Of a stretch of 64,000 nucleotides of DNA, positions 53,421 to 64,000 are shown piece after piece (within the stretch, counting starts at the first letter, position 1; each line of letters starts with the position of its first letter). The stretch comes from Glebionis coronaria (Eukaryota; Streptophyta; Magnoliopsida; Asterales; Asteraceae): positions 152,889,675 to 152,953,674 of the forward strand of contig CM046875.1 of the NCBI GenBank assembly GCA_025667525.1, given 5' to 3'. The translations under genes and the position numbers were made by a program. Under the pieces are notes generated by a model, which ran no database searches, was not told the origin of the DNA, and saw nothing but the letters and a program-made list of their open reading frames with translations.

Positions 53421-53443
53421 TTTTTGCCGTCGTTGTCGAGGAT
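53421..53443 (+). promoter_or_regulatory. Degenerate tRNA-Asp-type primer-binding site
   Basis: TTTTTGCCGTCGTTGTCGAG and following GA resemble TTTTGGCGCCGTTGCCGGGGA with one inserted base and several C-to-T or G-to-A changes. Confidence 0.6.
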
Positions 53444-54534
53444 TTGTGTTTTGTGCTTTTCATGTTTTGAATCCTTGTTTCATATCGTGTATCGTTTAAT
53501 CTCCTTAGTGCTTATTTGTTTTGTGCTTATTTGGTTTAAAATTAAAGTTTGTTTAGATTAAGCTTTTTAGTCCTTATTTCATCAACCCCACAAAGTTTTT
53601 TTTAAGTATTCTTAGTTTTTAGTTCATAAAAAAAGTCAAGTTTTTCAGCAGCAGCTAAGTTGCCGTCGGCATACCCACTTTTGCCGCCGGCAACTGCTCA
53701 TCAGTAGTAGAAAAGCCGCCCGACAGTCCCACATTGCCGCAGGAAACTTCTCCACAGACCGCGAAAATCCGGCCGGCAATCCAAAGTTGCCGCCGACAGC
53801 TTCCTGGTTTTTGTCCACAGTCCCCAAAAAGCCGCCCGGCAGCCCAATCTTGCCGACCGACAACTTTTAATTTAAAAAAAAAAAAATTTTATCTTCTTTT
53901 GTTTTAACCTAGCCTTACCCAAAACCCGTTTTTTAACTCTTTTAACGTCCGTTCTTCGAGTTAATAACCAATTATCTTTGTTTTATCATAACCCACCCAA
54001 CCGCCCCGTTCTAATATTTTTGTGCCTATTTTGTATTTCTATTCGCTCCGGTTTGATCCCAAACCCCATGGATAGAACCCGAAGTCATTCGAACCGTCCG
54101 GTTTGATTGATTTGGTACAATAATCCCTTTGCGTTTTCATTTTTATTTTCTATTGTTTCTTTATTTGTTTTCTTTAGTTAAAATATATATTAAAAAACGC
54201 AAAAATATTTCTTGTTTGAGTTTATTTATATTTTGTTTATCTTATCATTTTTATTTTTAGTCTTTAAGAAATTTTTCGAATCATTTTTATTTTTAATAAA
54301 CTCATGCCTTAGAGGTAAATGCCTCGTTAATAAATTCTACGAGCTTAAACATAAGTTCAAGAAGAATACTCGTGACGCCGTTAAAACCATATTTGATATC
54401 GAGTCACCCGAACCGTTCGCCGAGGAACGTGTTTTCATAATCGATATACTCGAGTCGAAATTCGAAAGCCCATTCCATACCTAAGGAATCTTCTCTTATG
54501 AAATCGAATCCGAACCGTTATAATCATTGATCCG
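53444..54534 (+). other. Leader of the gag-only element, with a GC-rich minisatellite
   Basis: No convincing gene. 53655-53870 is an island of three to four imperfect units of about 55-62 bases rich in TTGCCGCCGGCAA. A short frame at 54212-54484 ends in a charged segment (KHKFKKNTRDAVKT, ESPEPFAEERVF) that may be the N-terminus of the gag precursor; its hydrophobic beginning is probably untranslated AT-rich leader. Confidence 0.55.
53655..53870 (+). repeat. GC-rich minisatellite in the leader
   Basis: Imperfect units alternating GCCGCCCG(G/A)CAG and TTGCCGCMGRM, in an otherwise AT-rich region. Confidence 0.7.
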
Positions 54535-56144
54535 GATGATCAACCGATGTGGTCAAACACTAAGATCGTTGCTCCAACGCCTAGTTCTTTGATTGTTCAA
54601 ATCCCTATTTTGAACAATTTCACTATCACCAATACCCACATTTAAATGATTCGAGAAAACCAATTCGATGGACAAGTCCTATCTGATCCTCACCGACACG
54701 TTCTCGATTTTCTTGAGATTAGTAGCCTTTTCCAATATGGTGAAAATCAAGAGGAAGCGATTAACTTGAGGACGTTCCATTCTCATTAACCGGAGAAGCT
54801 AAGATTTGGTTGAATGAACTAAACGAAGGAACAATTACCTCGTGGAATGAATTAAGAGAAACTTTCCTAAGCCGATTCTTTTCACCCGCAAAGTTTACGC
54901 GTCTCCTAAATGACATTCATAACTTTCACCAACTCAATGACGAGACTCTCATTGAAGCTTGACTCCGAATGAAAGAAACGTTTCGCACTTGTTATGGACA
55001 TGATCTACCCAAGAGAAGGATAATTGAAACATTCTATCGTGGTTTAGACGATCCAACTCAAGTATCTCTCGACGCTCGAGGAATTTTTATCTATAATACT
55101 CCGAATGAATCTTTCCAAGTACTCGAGGACAAGGTCCTTCTCAAGTTTGATTTTTCGAAGGAGTCTCATATCCATCTTAAACCGAAAACCGTTGTTTCCG
55201 CCGGTAGAAATAACATCATCTCCGATCACACCGTGTTGATGGAGAAATTCGAAGCTCTCGCTAAACTTATGGATTCTCAATTCCTAATCATATGGAATGA
55301 ACTAAAAGATATGCGAGAAGATCATAGATACAAACACGATGCAAAAACCACTATGAAGGATGATACGCCGATGTGTGAACCTCATGAAGCGAATTATGTC
55401 GAAGAATATCACGAAGGATATCACGACCAAAATTCGAGGAATTCACATTCCTATCTTACCCTAAACCCGAACCGTCCCTTTCCTCTATCTCGACCGCGAG
55501 TTGTGACGACATACTCATCACAATATCGCCCAAAACCCGAAGCCTCGACGGAGGAGATGATGAGAGAATTTATGGCTTGGCAAACGGAAGAAAATGAACG
55601 TGTCAAGAACAATTTGGTTGACTTGGAGTTTCAAATCAATCTAAGGTTCCGAAACCATACAACCATAATCGAAGACTTGGATAGACACTTAGGTTATGTA
55701 GAAGAGGATATAAAACGAACCAAGTCTCTTCCTCAAATCACCAACACCAAATCAAGATACGATCTACCCTCTATCCAAAAGGAGAGTGATAAGGGTGATG
55801 CTGTATTCATCGAGGAAGAAGAAGAACCTATTCCAACCGTGCCAAAACCGAAACCCATTATTTCTAATTCAACTTTTCCCAAGGATTGCATCGTGCATAT
55901 CCCATACAAAAAGGAGAAGACATTTGAACATGATGAATTGTCAAGTAATGACACAGAGTCGAAATCAATAAATGACGCTGGAAGTAGAAGGATGATAAAG
56001 AGGGACGACAATGACGTGCTAAATAAGCCTTTCAAACTTTGGAATATGAATGACGAATTACTTCCGTTCAATGTAGACGACCATAAATATCAATGGCACC
56101 CAACCAAAGTTCCCCATCTTAATCGTATCATCAAAAAATCCTAA
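54535..56144 (+). pseudogene. gag: Gag of the gag-only element (last 391 codons open)
   Basis: The gag core is recognisable: IRENQFDG, DPHRHVLDFLEI, TGEAKIWLNEL, FLSRFFSPAKFTRL, MKETFRTCYGHDL and FYRGLDD. It is broken by TAA near 54643, a one-base loss near 54772 and TGA at 54959-54961 (tryptophan in relatives). From 54969 it is open to 56144: end of the gag core, a charged linker, and a probable coiled coil (FMAWQTEENERVKNNLVDL) about residues 200-260. An acidic tail follows. No zinc knuckle and no protease. Confidence 0.8.
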
Positions 56145-56156
56145 CACCGAGGGGAG

Positions 56157-56208
56157 GAGTCTAGCTAACGACTCAATAAATAATTAAGCGCTTCTCGGGA
56201 GGCAACCC
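56157..56208 (+). ncRNA. Post-stop hairpin and GGGAGGCAACCC motif (gag-only element)
   Basis: GAGTC, eight bases, GACTC (56157-56174), twelve bases after the stop, then GGGAGGCAACCC at 56197-56208. Same order and loop length as in family Z. Confidence 0.7.
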
Positions 56209-57010
56209 GTGCTTTAATTATTTGTGTGTTTAATTTTGTGTGTTTACAATAAACATGTACACCCCAAAAGTATTTTTCTAAGTTGGAAAATCTTAAGTGT
56301 GAGGGGGTGTACTTTGCTAGTAGTGTTTTTATATATCTATGTGTGCTTGTGTGTTTGTTTGTTTTGTTTTGTTTGAATAAATGCAGCAATAGGTGATGGA
56401 GGAGGATGCATGGAGAAGAAATGGAAGTATCAAGAATCGATTGATCTCACGAGCTTATGTTCGAGATGGTGTAGCATTGTATCACATGGAGATCAATTGC
56501 AATTTCATATCCTGGGAAGTTTCGTTTCTCTTGGACTATTTATTTATTTTCCTCACTTTTCATGCTTTGAAGCTTCTTTTTAATATTGAGTCCAACCTAA
56601 AACTTAAGTGTGAGGGGAAATAAATGGGAAAACGAAACAAATTTTTGTTATATATAAAAAGGGGAGAGTTTGTATACTTGCTTTCCTTTAGGATTTAATG
56701 TTTTTTCATCACACGTTTGTTTGTAAATATATTTCAATAATCGTTCCCACGAAAAAAAATAAATATATAAAATTAAAAAAAAGTAATAAGATTTTTAGTG
56801 AGATCACACTTGTGTGATAAAAAGAATCTCATTTTTTGGTAGTACGAAGGGGGAAAATGTATATGCATGACAAAGAGGCAACCTTAGGAATAAAATCCAA
56901 ATAGACTTTTCTATTTTCTTTTTAGATAGTTGCATCGATTAGCTAACCATCCAAATTAACCCTTTTGTTAGCACTCTCGTTAGTGCTAGATACCCTTAGA
57001 ACACCCATTG
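56209..57010 (+). other. 3' non-coding region of the gag-only element
   Basis: No gene. Two purine tracts of the form CTTAAGTGTGAGGGG (56291 and 56601), AT-rich filler, then an abrupt change to the Tekay B LTR at 57011. Confidence 0.65.
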
Positions 57011-60000
57011 TGTAACACCCCATTTTGATAAATGGAATGTCACACGTGATTATGGCGTGTCATCAAAGCATACAAGGATAAATGTATAAAACATCACATG
57101 ACAATAAAGGAAATACCGGAAACAAACATCGGTCCCCAAAAGTAGAACTCATCACACACAAACATAAGTACTGTAAATGAAAAGGACTAAACAATGTCCA
57201 TGGAAATGAGTATCAAAGTATAAAGAAATGCATAAAGTAATGAAGGCTAAGAAGCTTCCAATCCATATGCACGTACGCTTAAAGTCTACGAGCGTCCTTG
57301 AGTACCTGCCATTTTGGGAACATGAAAGGAAAAACGGCTGAGCATAACGCTCAGTGCACTAATATACAAGTAAAGCATGAATAATATAAGCATATATGCA
57401 TAAAGCAGCGGAAAAGACTAAGTCCTGGATAACCTGGTATATCTTAGTAAAACTGGTTTTATAGTTTGAAAAGCCTTATGTTTATCTTATAAAAACTGTT
57501 TAACATGTTTACCATTAGCCAATATAGGTCATGAAATATCAACGTGCATGAATACTTGGAGGGGTGACCTCGTCATGCAAATTAGAGGGGCTGCCTCTAA
57601 TTTAATATATTGTCTGGGTAGGAGGGATCAGCTCCTTGTGAAGGATGCAAGGCACACACCACATTCACCTAAATAATCTGCTGAAAACATGTAAACTAGG
57701 ATGCACCCATACGCCCCACCTGATAATAATAATAATAATAATAATAATATGGCCAAAAGCTGAAGGGACGCCACGAGCTATCACTCCGTCGTGGTGGAGT
57801 CATAACACTGGTACCTCCAGTGTTATGGTTATGGTACCTCCATAACTAGGTGAAACTGGTCATGCATGTATATGGCTTTAGGTATCTAACTTAAACATTA
57901 GCAATTCAAAACATATAAAACATATACTGGGGAAAACAGTTGGCTGCATACGGGAAATCCTAATAAGGAAGAATGTCCATACTGAAAGGACGGAGAATCC
58001 GTACCTTGTGTCCAGTGAACGAAGAAGACGAACGGAAGAGAGTCCTACTTCGATATCACTAATGCTACATAAATAATATACGTGTATACGTATCTGATTA
58101 CTGAGTACGTAACTGGTTTTATGTCATGTCTTAGCTTGTTTTATATGTTCATGTCATGTTTTACTGATTTAAGCTTTATACTGTGTTTATCATGTATTCT
58201 GTCTATTCTGATTAAGTATTTCTTGTATTTCTTGTATTATTATACTTGTTGTGTAATAATAAGTAACTTTCTAAAAATAGCAGGTTTCCTAAAATAGAAA
58301 GTTTCCAAAAATAGAAAGTTTCCAAAAATAGAAAGTTCCCAAAAATAGATTTACTGCTTAAAATAAATAAGTTTCTAAAAATAGAAAGTTTCCATAAATA
58401 GATTAGCTGCCTTAATTAAATAAGTCTCTAAAACTAGAAGGTTTCCATAAATAGAAATAAGCTGGATTATTAAGCTAATAATATAAGCTTAAGTGTTTAC
58501 TGAATTATATTATAAGTCATGTGATATATAGTATAGTTTATTAATTATTACATGTGAATTAAATAAATTATAGGTTAAAGTATTTAATTAAATATATCAT
58601 GATTTAATTAAATAAAAGTAAAAAATACTTAGGTTAATCATGTATTAATTTATATATTAATATAACCTAAGTCGTGGAAATTAATTAATTATAAGCCATG
58701 ATTTTAATAATTAATTAATCATATAGTCTAAATAAAACGATAATTACTTAGGTTAAAATCCATGTATTATTAATAATATTAATAACCTAAGTCATGTATA
58801 AATTAAATTAATTATGTACATGTTTTAATTAATCTAATTTAATCTTGTAAAAATAATTAACCTTGTAAAATAATTTCGTGACCGAAACCCGTGTCTTATT
58901 TATTAAACGTGCCGTGAATCGTATTCGTGAACCTCGTGAACCGGTCAACCAAACACACCCTTAACAGTGGCAAAACCGGCTTGGCCGGTTGCCACTGTTT
59001 TCGCAAAACAGCCACCTGTTTCCACGGGTGGTTCCCCTTGGTCTTGGCTAGCCACCGGCTAGCAAAAGTTCCCACCGGCTAGCCGGTAGTTCCCCCTGCT
59101 GCCGCGGCTTGGGTTCCCCCTGCTTTCCATATATAGCCACCGGCTTATGCCGGTGGTGGTCCTTGTGTCTGCCGAGACCCAACCAAACACCAAAACACCC
59201 CCCACAAGGTCGGGGGTTCCCTTGTTCTTGCGGCCGAGACACAACAACACCTCACCGAGACCATGGGGTCTCGGTTGATGCGCAACAAAGCAAGCCGAGA
59301 CCTTTTGGTCTTAGTTCCTTGCGTCAGCCGAAACAAAGACCCCTAAAACCATATGTTTTTAACCCAATGATTAATTAACATGTTATTTACTTGTTTTAAT
59401 AAGCCATGATTTCATGTGTTCTTGATCTATTAAGGATAATTAAAAGTATTAAAAGAAAGGGTTTAAAGGTTTACCGATGCGTGAAACAATTAAGGATTGA
59501 CAACACGAACGATCTTGCAAGAAATCAATCACCAAAAATCACAAACACACCCCCCTTGGTGTTCTTAAACCGGCGGCCAAAAGGGAGAAGGAGAAAAGGA
59601 TTTAGGGTTTTGTATTTCTCTAATTTTGTGTAATTATAAAAAATAGGTTTTCTTTTTTCTTGTTTTGATAAAAATTGCATGGGCTTGGCTCTTTCCCTTT
59701 GTCTTGTCCACGGGTAGATGGGGCCCACAAGGGTAACCCGAATGTTTTCTCGCGTCTAATATTATGTGTGTTCTCGTGTTCGTGTTTACATGATTTTATT
59801 CTTAATTGTTCGTGTTATATTATATACTTGTACGTAGTCGTAATAATAATTACGTAAATACATATTAATGGGTTCGTGTTTATTTACGTTCATGATTTCA
59901 TGTTCGTATGTTCGTGATTATAACTATTATTGAAATAATTATCGTGTCTTAATACGTATTAAATACTTGTCGTGTTATAACACCTACGTAATACTTGTAA

Positions 60001-60101
60001 ATCTTGATCGTGAAATGTAAACGTGCTATAAAAGGAAATTTCTAATCATGTACGTACGATCATAAGGGTACTATTCATGGTAAAAGCATGCGGGTTTTAT
60101 A
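57011..60101 (-). repeat. 3' LTR of Tekay B (3091 bp)
   Basis: Minus strand from TATAAAACCC (60101; consensus TGTAAAACCC with one G-to-A) to GGGGTGTTACA (57011). It holds an AAT microsatellite, a GC-rich inverted-repeat block (58960-59340) and an AT-rich block (58480-58870). The many overlapping frames at 59048-59378 follow from that GC block and are not genes. Confidence 0.85.
57722..57750. repeat. (AAT)n microsatellite
   Basis: About nine uninterrupted trinucleotide units inside the Tekay B LTR; absent at the matching place in the solo LTR. Confidence 0.9.
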
Positions 60102-60120
60102 ACTCTTCCCCCATAAAAAG
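60102..60120 (-). promoter_or_regulatory. Polypurine tract of Tekay B
   Basis: Minus strand TTTTTATGGGGGAAGAGT ending at the LTR start. Confidence 0.8.
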
Positions 60121-60179
60121 AATAATTCGTCCCCGAATTATAGATAATGTAAACTGGAAAAGAAGAACATACCCGAATT

Positions 60180-60660
60180 CAAAATATGAAACGAGGGTAA
60201 GAAGCCAGGATAGAATCCTCTGTTTCCCAAGTGGCTTCCCGCTCGGTATGATCCCTCCAAAGGATTTTGACGAATGGAATCGTCTTCCTTCTCATGACTC
60301 GTTCTTGTCTGTCAAGAACTCATTCGCGTTCTTCTATGAAAGTGAGATCTTCACGAATCTGTTCCAGTGGATACTGAACCATGTGAAGGGGATGATACTT
60401 GTATCCTCTAAGTAAGGACACATGGAAAACATCGTGAACATGAGAAAGCTGTGGAGGTAACACTAAACGGTAAGATACTTCACCGACTCGTTCAATGACA
60501 TCAAACGGTCCGATGAATCGGGGACTGAGCTTCCCTTTGATTCCAAACCGTCTAACACCACGTGCCAGCGAAACCTTAAGGAAAACGTGATCTCCTACGT
60601 TAAAATGTAAGTCCCTACAATGCTTGTCTGCGTAACTCTTCTGACGTGACCGTGATTCTT
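60180..60660 (-). pseudogene. pol: Tekay B integrase C-terminus and chromodomain
   Basis: Minus strand reads [55 protein letters not shown], then a chromodomain-like end with VMRRKTIPFVKILWR, TEREATWETED and SYPRF. One TGA breaks it in the stretch before LDRQERV, where relatives have arginine or similar. Confidence 0.85.
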
Positions 60661-61461
60661 GCAGTTTCTACTTAGCTACTGTGACCTTCTCATTAGTCAA
60701 CTCTATCATTTCTGGTCCTTCAAGTGTTCGCTCACCAACCTGATCCTAGCAGATTGGGGCACGACACTTCCTGCCATACAACATCTCGAAAGGAGCACAC
60801 TTGATACTTGCGTGCCAACTGTTGTTGTATGCAAACTCCACCAAACAGATATAATCGTCCCAATCACCCGTCCATTCCAACGCACATGACCTCAACATGT
60901 CTTCTAATTCGCTCCGACTGCCCGTCTGTTTTGAGGATGAAAAGTCGTGCTAAGCTTAAGTTTTGTACCCCAAGCTTTCTGCAGACTTCTCCACAATCTC
61001 GAAGTGAACCGAGGATCTCTGTCTGAGACGATGCTGGATGGAGCACCATGTAATCTCATGATCTCCTTCTTGTAAGCATCGGCGAGTTTACTGACCGAAT
61101 CTTCTTTGCGGATCGGTAAGAAATGAGCTGATTTGGTAAGTCGATCAACGATAACCCAAATTTCATCGTGCTTCCTCTTTGTCTGCGGAAGACCGGCAAC
61201 AAAATCCATGGTGATCTTGTCCCACTTCCACTCTGGAATATCTAACGGTTGTAGAAGACTGCCAGATCGCTGATGCTCGATCTTAACCTGCTGGCAGGTA
61301 AGACATTTGGAGACGTAGGTTGCAACATCCTGTTTCATACCACTCCACCAAAAGTACTGCTTGATGTCATGATACATCTTGGTCGAACCAGGATGAATAG
61401 AGAATGGGGAGCTATGAGCCTCAGCTAACAATGCTTCCCGGAGTTCTTGATCATCAGGAAC
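60661..61461 (-). pseudogene. pol: Tekay B integrase zinc domain and catalytic core
   Basis: The frame shows H26, H33, C63, C66 (AEAHSSPFSIHPG, KCLTCQQ) and catalytic aspartates in TMDFVAGLP (D96) and VSDRDPRF (D157). After HPQ the frame shifts, and the glutamate-bearing DGQSERI continues in another frame. The first ten codons of the open stretch come from the Athila LTR that begins at 61462, so this is a truncation. Confidence 0.88.
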
Positions 61462-62574
61462 TGATGAGACTGCTTTTATACATGGTCTCATCGTCCAAAT
61501 CGGGTTTAAAATGCATTAAATATCATTAAAACTGCCAAATATATGCTCGTGTTTGTTACTTGTGTATTTTTAGGTACGGATATTGAGGAAACGGCAAAAG
61601 ATCACAAGAGTCATTCAAAAATGAACACGGGAAACGAAGCCGCACAATGAACTGGGCCCAAGTTTTGAATTTCCAAAAATACCATTGAAGAATTGAAGAT
61701 TGTCAAGTTTGGTCCCTCAACTTTTGAAGATTTACACTTTATACCCCTCAAATATTCAAAATTATGAATAGGGTCCCTAAAGTTTGAAGACTATACAAGA
61801 TCAGCCCTTGGAAAATGAAGAATATGCATTTGAAGCCCTTGTTAAAAGTTTGTAAAGTTTTTGTGCCAATTTTGAAAAGTTGCCAAAAGTTGTCAAGTGT
61901 TAACAAGGCATTGATAGCCATTTATTACAAAGTGAAGAGATGAAGAAAGCTTGGGGGCCTTTTCTGCCAAACCAACAAACCCTCACACCCAACTAGCTCC
62001 TTACACGTCATCAATACCCACCCAATAACCCATTTACCCTACCCTACCCAGTCCATACCCAGCCCACAACCCTTAATTATTACCCGGTTTATTAAATAAA
62101 CCTTGGTCAAAGCCCCAGTCAAACTTTCCCCTTTTACCACCCAAACACATTTTTTAAATCCCTTTTTACCAAAAACGGATTAAACCACCACCTTATCTCA
62201 CTTAAACCCTAAATTACCCAGGCTCAGTTAGAATCAAAACAAAGGGTTATTATCTCAATCCATCCAGATCCTTGATTAAACCCCTTCCCACCAAAACCCA
62301 CATCCTTAACCCACCCCAGACACACCCATGTGACCCCCCAAGATTCCCCTGCACACGTCTTTTTCCCCCAATACCAACAAGCAGACAAAATGAACGACTC
62401 AGATGATCTCCTTTGTCCCCAAGGCTAATTAGACGTCCAAGATCATCCTACACCAGCTGGCACATCACTCTCATTCACATGGACGATTTGACCAAGTTCA
62501 AAATTTGAAGACCAAGGGCTTTATTGGCAATTCAGCAACTAGGGTTTTAGCTTTCTAGATTATTCCTTTAGTTG

Positions 62575-62600
62575 TATAAATAGAGACGCATGTGTCTCTA
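62575..62600 (+). promoter_or_regulatory. TATA box and adjoining hairpin of the third Athila LTR
   Basis: TATAAATA (62575-62582), overlapped at its end by TAGAGAC/GTCTCTA (62581-62600), close to the expected transcription start. Confidence 0.65.
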
Positions 62601-63036
62601 TTTCACTTGTTCCAGTTTTTAGCTAAGCCATTGTAATGCATTTTTAAGAAATTTAAAGTTTGGTATTTTTATTAAAATTGTAATTCCTTTTATCTCTTTT
62701 TAAAAGTTTGATATTGGATAGCTATATTCTGAGTTCCACTTTACATTTGATAAACACTTGGTGTTTATTTGAGTTCTCAAAAGGTTTTTCAAAAAGTTTT
62801 TCAATTTTCAGAAATCCAAGAATTTATGAAGTGAAAGTGGAATGAATTCTTGGATCATATGATATTGTTCCTGTTTTGAAAGATAAACATTGGGAAAGAA
62901 TTTAACAAGGTTTTAAAAGGTTTCAGAAAGAATCAAAAAATCAGAAGTTGTATTGTTGTATTGTTCTTATTTTTTCTTAGCAGGTTTGAGTTTGATTGCT
63001 GTTAAAGGTCCAGCATAGGCCCCAACCTATAGGGAG

Positions 63037-63077
63037 GTGGTTTTTTAACCACTAAGGGTCCTGGATGTAGGACCCTT
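63037..63077 (+). ncRNA. Double hairpin in the LTR leader (third LTR)
   Basis: GTGGTT/AACCAC (63037-63052), then AAGGGTCCT-GGATGT-AGGACCCTT (63054-63077). Compared with 18694-18715 the loop is unchanged while one stem pair is reversed. Confidence 0.65.
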
Positions 63078-63721
63078 AAGGTAGTTTATTGTTTCCTATT
63101 TCATTTTTCAGTTTTCTAAAAATTTATGTGATTTTTGTGATTTTTCTTGAAAGGTGTTGTTTGTTTGTTTAAGCTGTTAGATATAGCTCATGATAGGATT
63201 ATATGCATGCTAGGATCATTTATAATCAGTTTGCTTAGGTTTTGTTTAGATTTGCCTTGTTAAAAGTTCATTTCAAAGTTTAAAGGAGTGTTTGGGACAA
63301 GGGATTAGCCAAGTGTTTTGTCTAAGATTTGTGTTAGTTCCTGCTTAAATACATGTCTTTGGTGGTTAGTATATGATGCATGTACTTGGGTTTCAGTTTG
63401 GATAAGTTTTGATCACATTTGCATGTTAAAAAGTTGAAAAAGTTAGCAAAAATCAGTCACTGCCTACTTGTGCTTGTTCTTGTGAAATTTTTCCACAAAT
63501 CTTGGTTATATGCTAGAGTTAAGTGATTTCTAGGGTTTGATATTGCTTACATGCCATTTGCTTTGATTGTATGCAAGTTCTTGGCCTTTAAAATCCATTT
63601 GTGTGCAAGTGAGTAAGGATGATTTAAGCTCATTAGAAACATTGCAAAAATCAGTAACTTTGGGTGATATTTGGTGCTTGATTTTGTGTTGTAGCTTACT
63701 TGTTTTGTGCTTTTCTTGACT

Positions 63722-63746
63722 CCTTATACTCAAAAGGAGTATAAGG
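63722..63746 (+). ncRNA. 10-bp leader hairpin (third LTR)
   Basis: CCTTATACTC, five bases, GAGTATAAGG; differs from 18017-18040 by one compensated pair. Confidence 0.6.
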
Positions 63747-63980
63747 GTGCCTGATTGTCCACAAAAACACCACCAATCACAAGGTTCAAGTCCTCTTGAC
63801 CTAAAATTTCACAAGTGAAGAATTCACTTGTTGCTTGTGTTCTTGAAATACAACTGGGCACGTTTTCATTGAATCTTGCTTTAATCTTGATAATATTGAA
63901 TTGTGTTTGTGTTTTGGTGAGTAAAAAGGTTACTGGATTGTGTTTTAAAAAGTTAAAAAAAGAAAAAAAAAATAAAGACC

Positions 63981-64000
63981 AAAAAGGACGTGGCCAGGAC
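63981..64000 (-). promoter_or_regulatory. 3' end of the tRNA-like unit (cut by window end)
   Basis: Minus strand GTCCTGGCCACGTCC followed by a T run, identical to the end of the unit at 17770-17789. The rest lies outside the window. Confidence 0.65.

Larger units (their letters stand above)
51698..57010 (+). mobile_element. Gag-only Tat/Athila-like element (left LTR, interior; right LTR missing)
   Basis: 5' LTR 51698-53418, a tRNA-Asp-like primer site, a GC-rich repeated leader, one broken gag ORF ending at 56144, then a 3' non-coding region with the post-stop hairpin. No protease or pol in any frame. At 57011 the minus-strand Tekay B LTR begins, so the 3' LTR is displaced or lost. Confidence 0.75.
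57011..61461 (-). mobile_element. Tekay/Del-type gypsy element, 3' part (Tekay B)
   Basis: On the minus strand: integrase, integrase C-terminus with chromodomain, polypurine tract, then a 3.1-kb LTR. It is cut at 61462 by an Athila-family LTR, so RT and upstream parts would lie beyond the window. It is a different subfamily from Tekay A, and its LTR matches the solo LTR at 46753-49382. Confidence 0.85.
61462..64000 (+). repeat. Athila-family LTR, diverged subfamily, left part
   Basis: Starts TGATGAGACTGC, like the LTR of the 16501-29915 element read on its own strand, and stays colinear to the window end with many substitutions. TATA box at 62575-62582, double hairpin 63037-63077, 10-bp hairpin 63722-63746, and the start of the antisense tRNA-like unit at 63981-64000. 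It is inserted in the Tekay B integrase. Confidence 0.9.

Noticed and set aside
59048..59378. Four overlapping frames on both strands
   Set aside because: They arise in the GC-rich inverted-repeat block of the Tekay B LTR, where stops are rare by composition.
1..64000. CRISPR arrays, bacterial operons, plastid or mitochondrial inserts, host genes
   Set aside because: None recognised: repeats are retroelement LTRs or minisatellites, and every protein motif identified belongs to retrotransposons.

Overview
This 64 kb window looks like plant nuclear heterochromatin made almost entirely of nested LTR retrotransposons. I find no host gene, functional tRNA or rRNA gene, CRISPR array or bacterial-style operon. 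Several protein families (SIRE-type copia with accessory ORFs, Tekay-type gypsy, and Tat/Athila-like ORFs with zinc clusters and FDPGI tails) resemble elements I associate with the daisy family. I therefore suggest a eudicot, probably Asteraceae; that is inference from remembered family resemblance, not a search.

Layout, left to right. 1-2746: right part of a pol-less Tat/Athila-like element (family Z, copy 1), inserted into a decayed Tekay-like pol. 2747-8387: that Tekay-like element (Tekay A) with its right LTR. 8388-10865: a minus-strand chromovirus remnant (gag-protease joined to a chromodomain by a large deletion). Its LTR carries a complete Cassandra TRIM (8567-9177) with 5S-like LTRs. 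From 10866 an outer minus-strand SIRE-like copia element (outer SIRE) runs to about 51697. It is interrupted by a second SIRE-like element on the plus strand (inner SIRE, 14686-45882) and by a solo Tekay-type LTR (46753-49382). The inner SIRE is itself interrupted by a 13.4 kb Athila-like element (16501-29915, minus) in its gag and by an intact family Z copy (32451-39283, plus) just upstream of its RT. 51698-57010: a gag-only Tat/Athila-like element. 57011-61461: the right end of a minus-strand Tekay-type element (Tekay B). 61462-64000: the left part of another Athila-family LTR, in plus orientation. Target-site duplications (AGGAT, AGCAC, ATGCC, CATGT, and ACATT/ACATC) support five of these insertions.

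How the parts relate. The only long undamaged reading frame is the 1081-codon gag-protease of the Athila-like element, which carries no polymerase. Three different Tat/Athila-like families here (gag-protease, gag-only, zinc-cluster ORF) all lack pol. They share non-coding signals: a GAGTC-N8-GACTC hairpin after the last stop codon, a GGGAGGC-type motif, repeated polypurine tracts and, in two of them, a palindrome between those tracts. The Athila LTR leader has hairpins whose paired bases change together between subfamilies, plus an antisense tRNA-like unit. I infer a set of non-autonomous elements kept mobile by RNA signals and a trans-acting partner. The pol-bearing elements in the window are all broken, mostly by stops of the C-to-T decay type.

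Limits: everything was read by eye. Family names rest on motifs and memory. Boundaries backed by LTR pairs and target duplications are firm; others are estimates.
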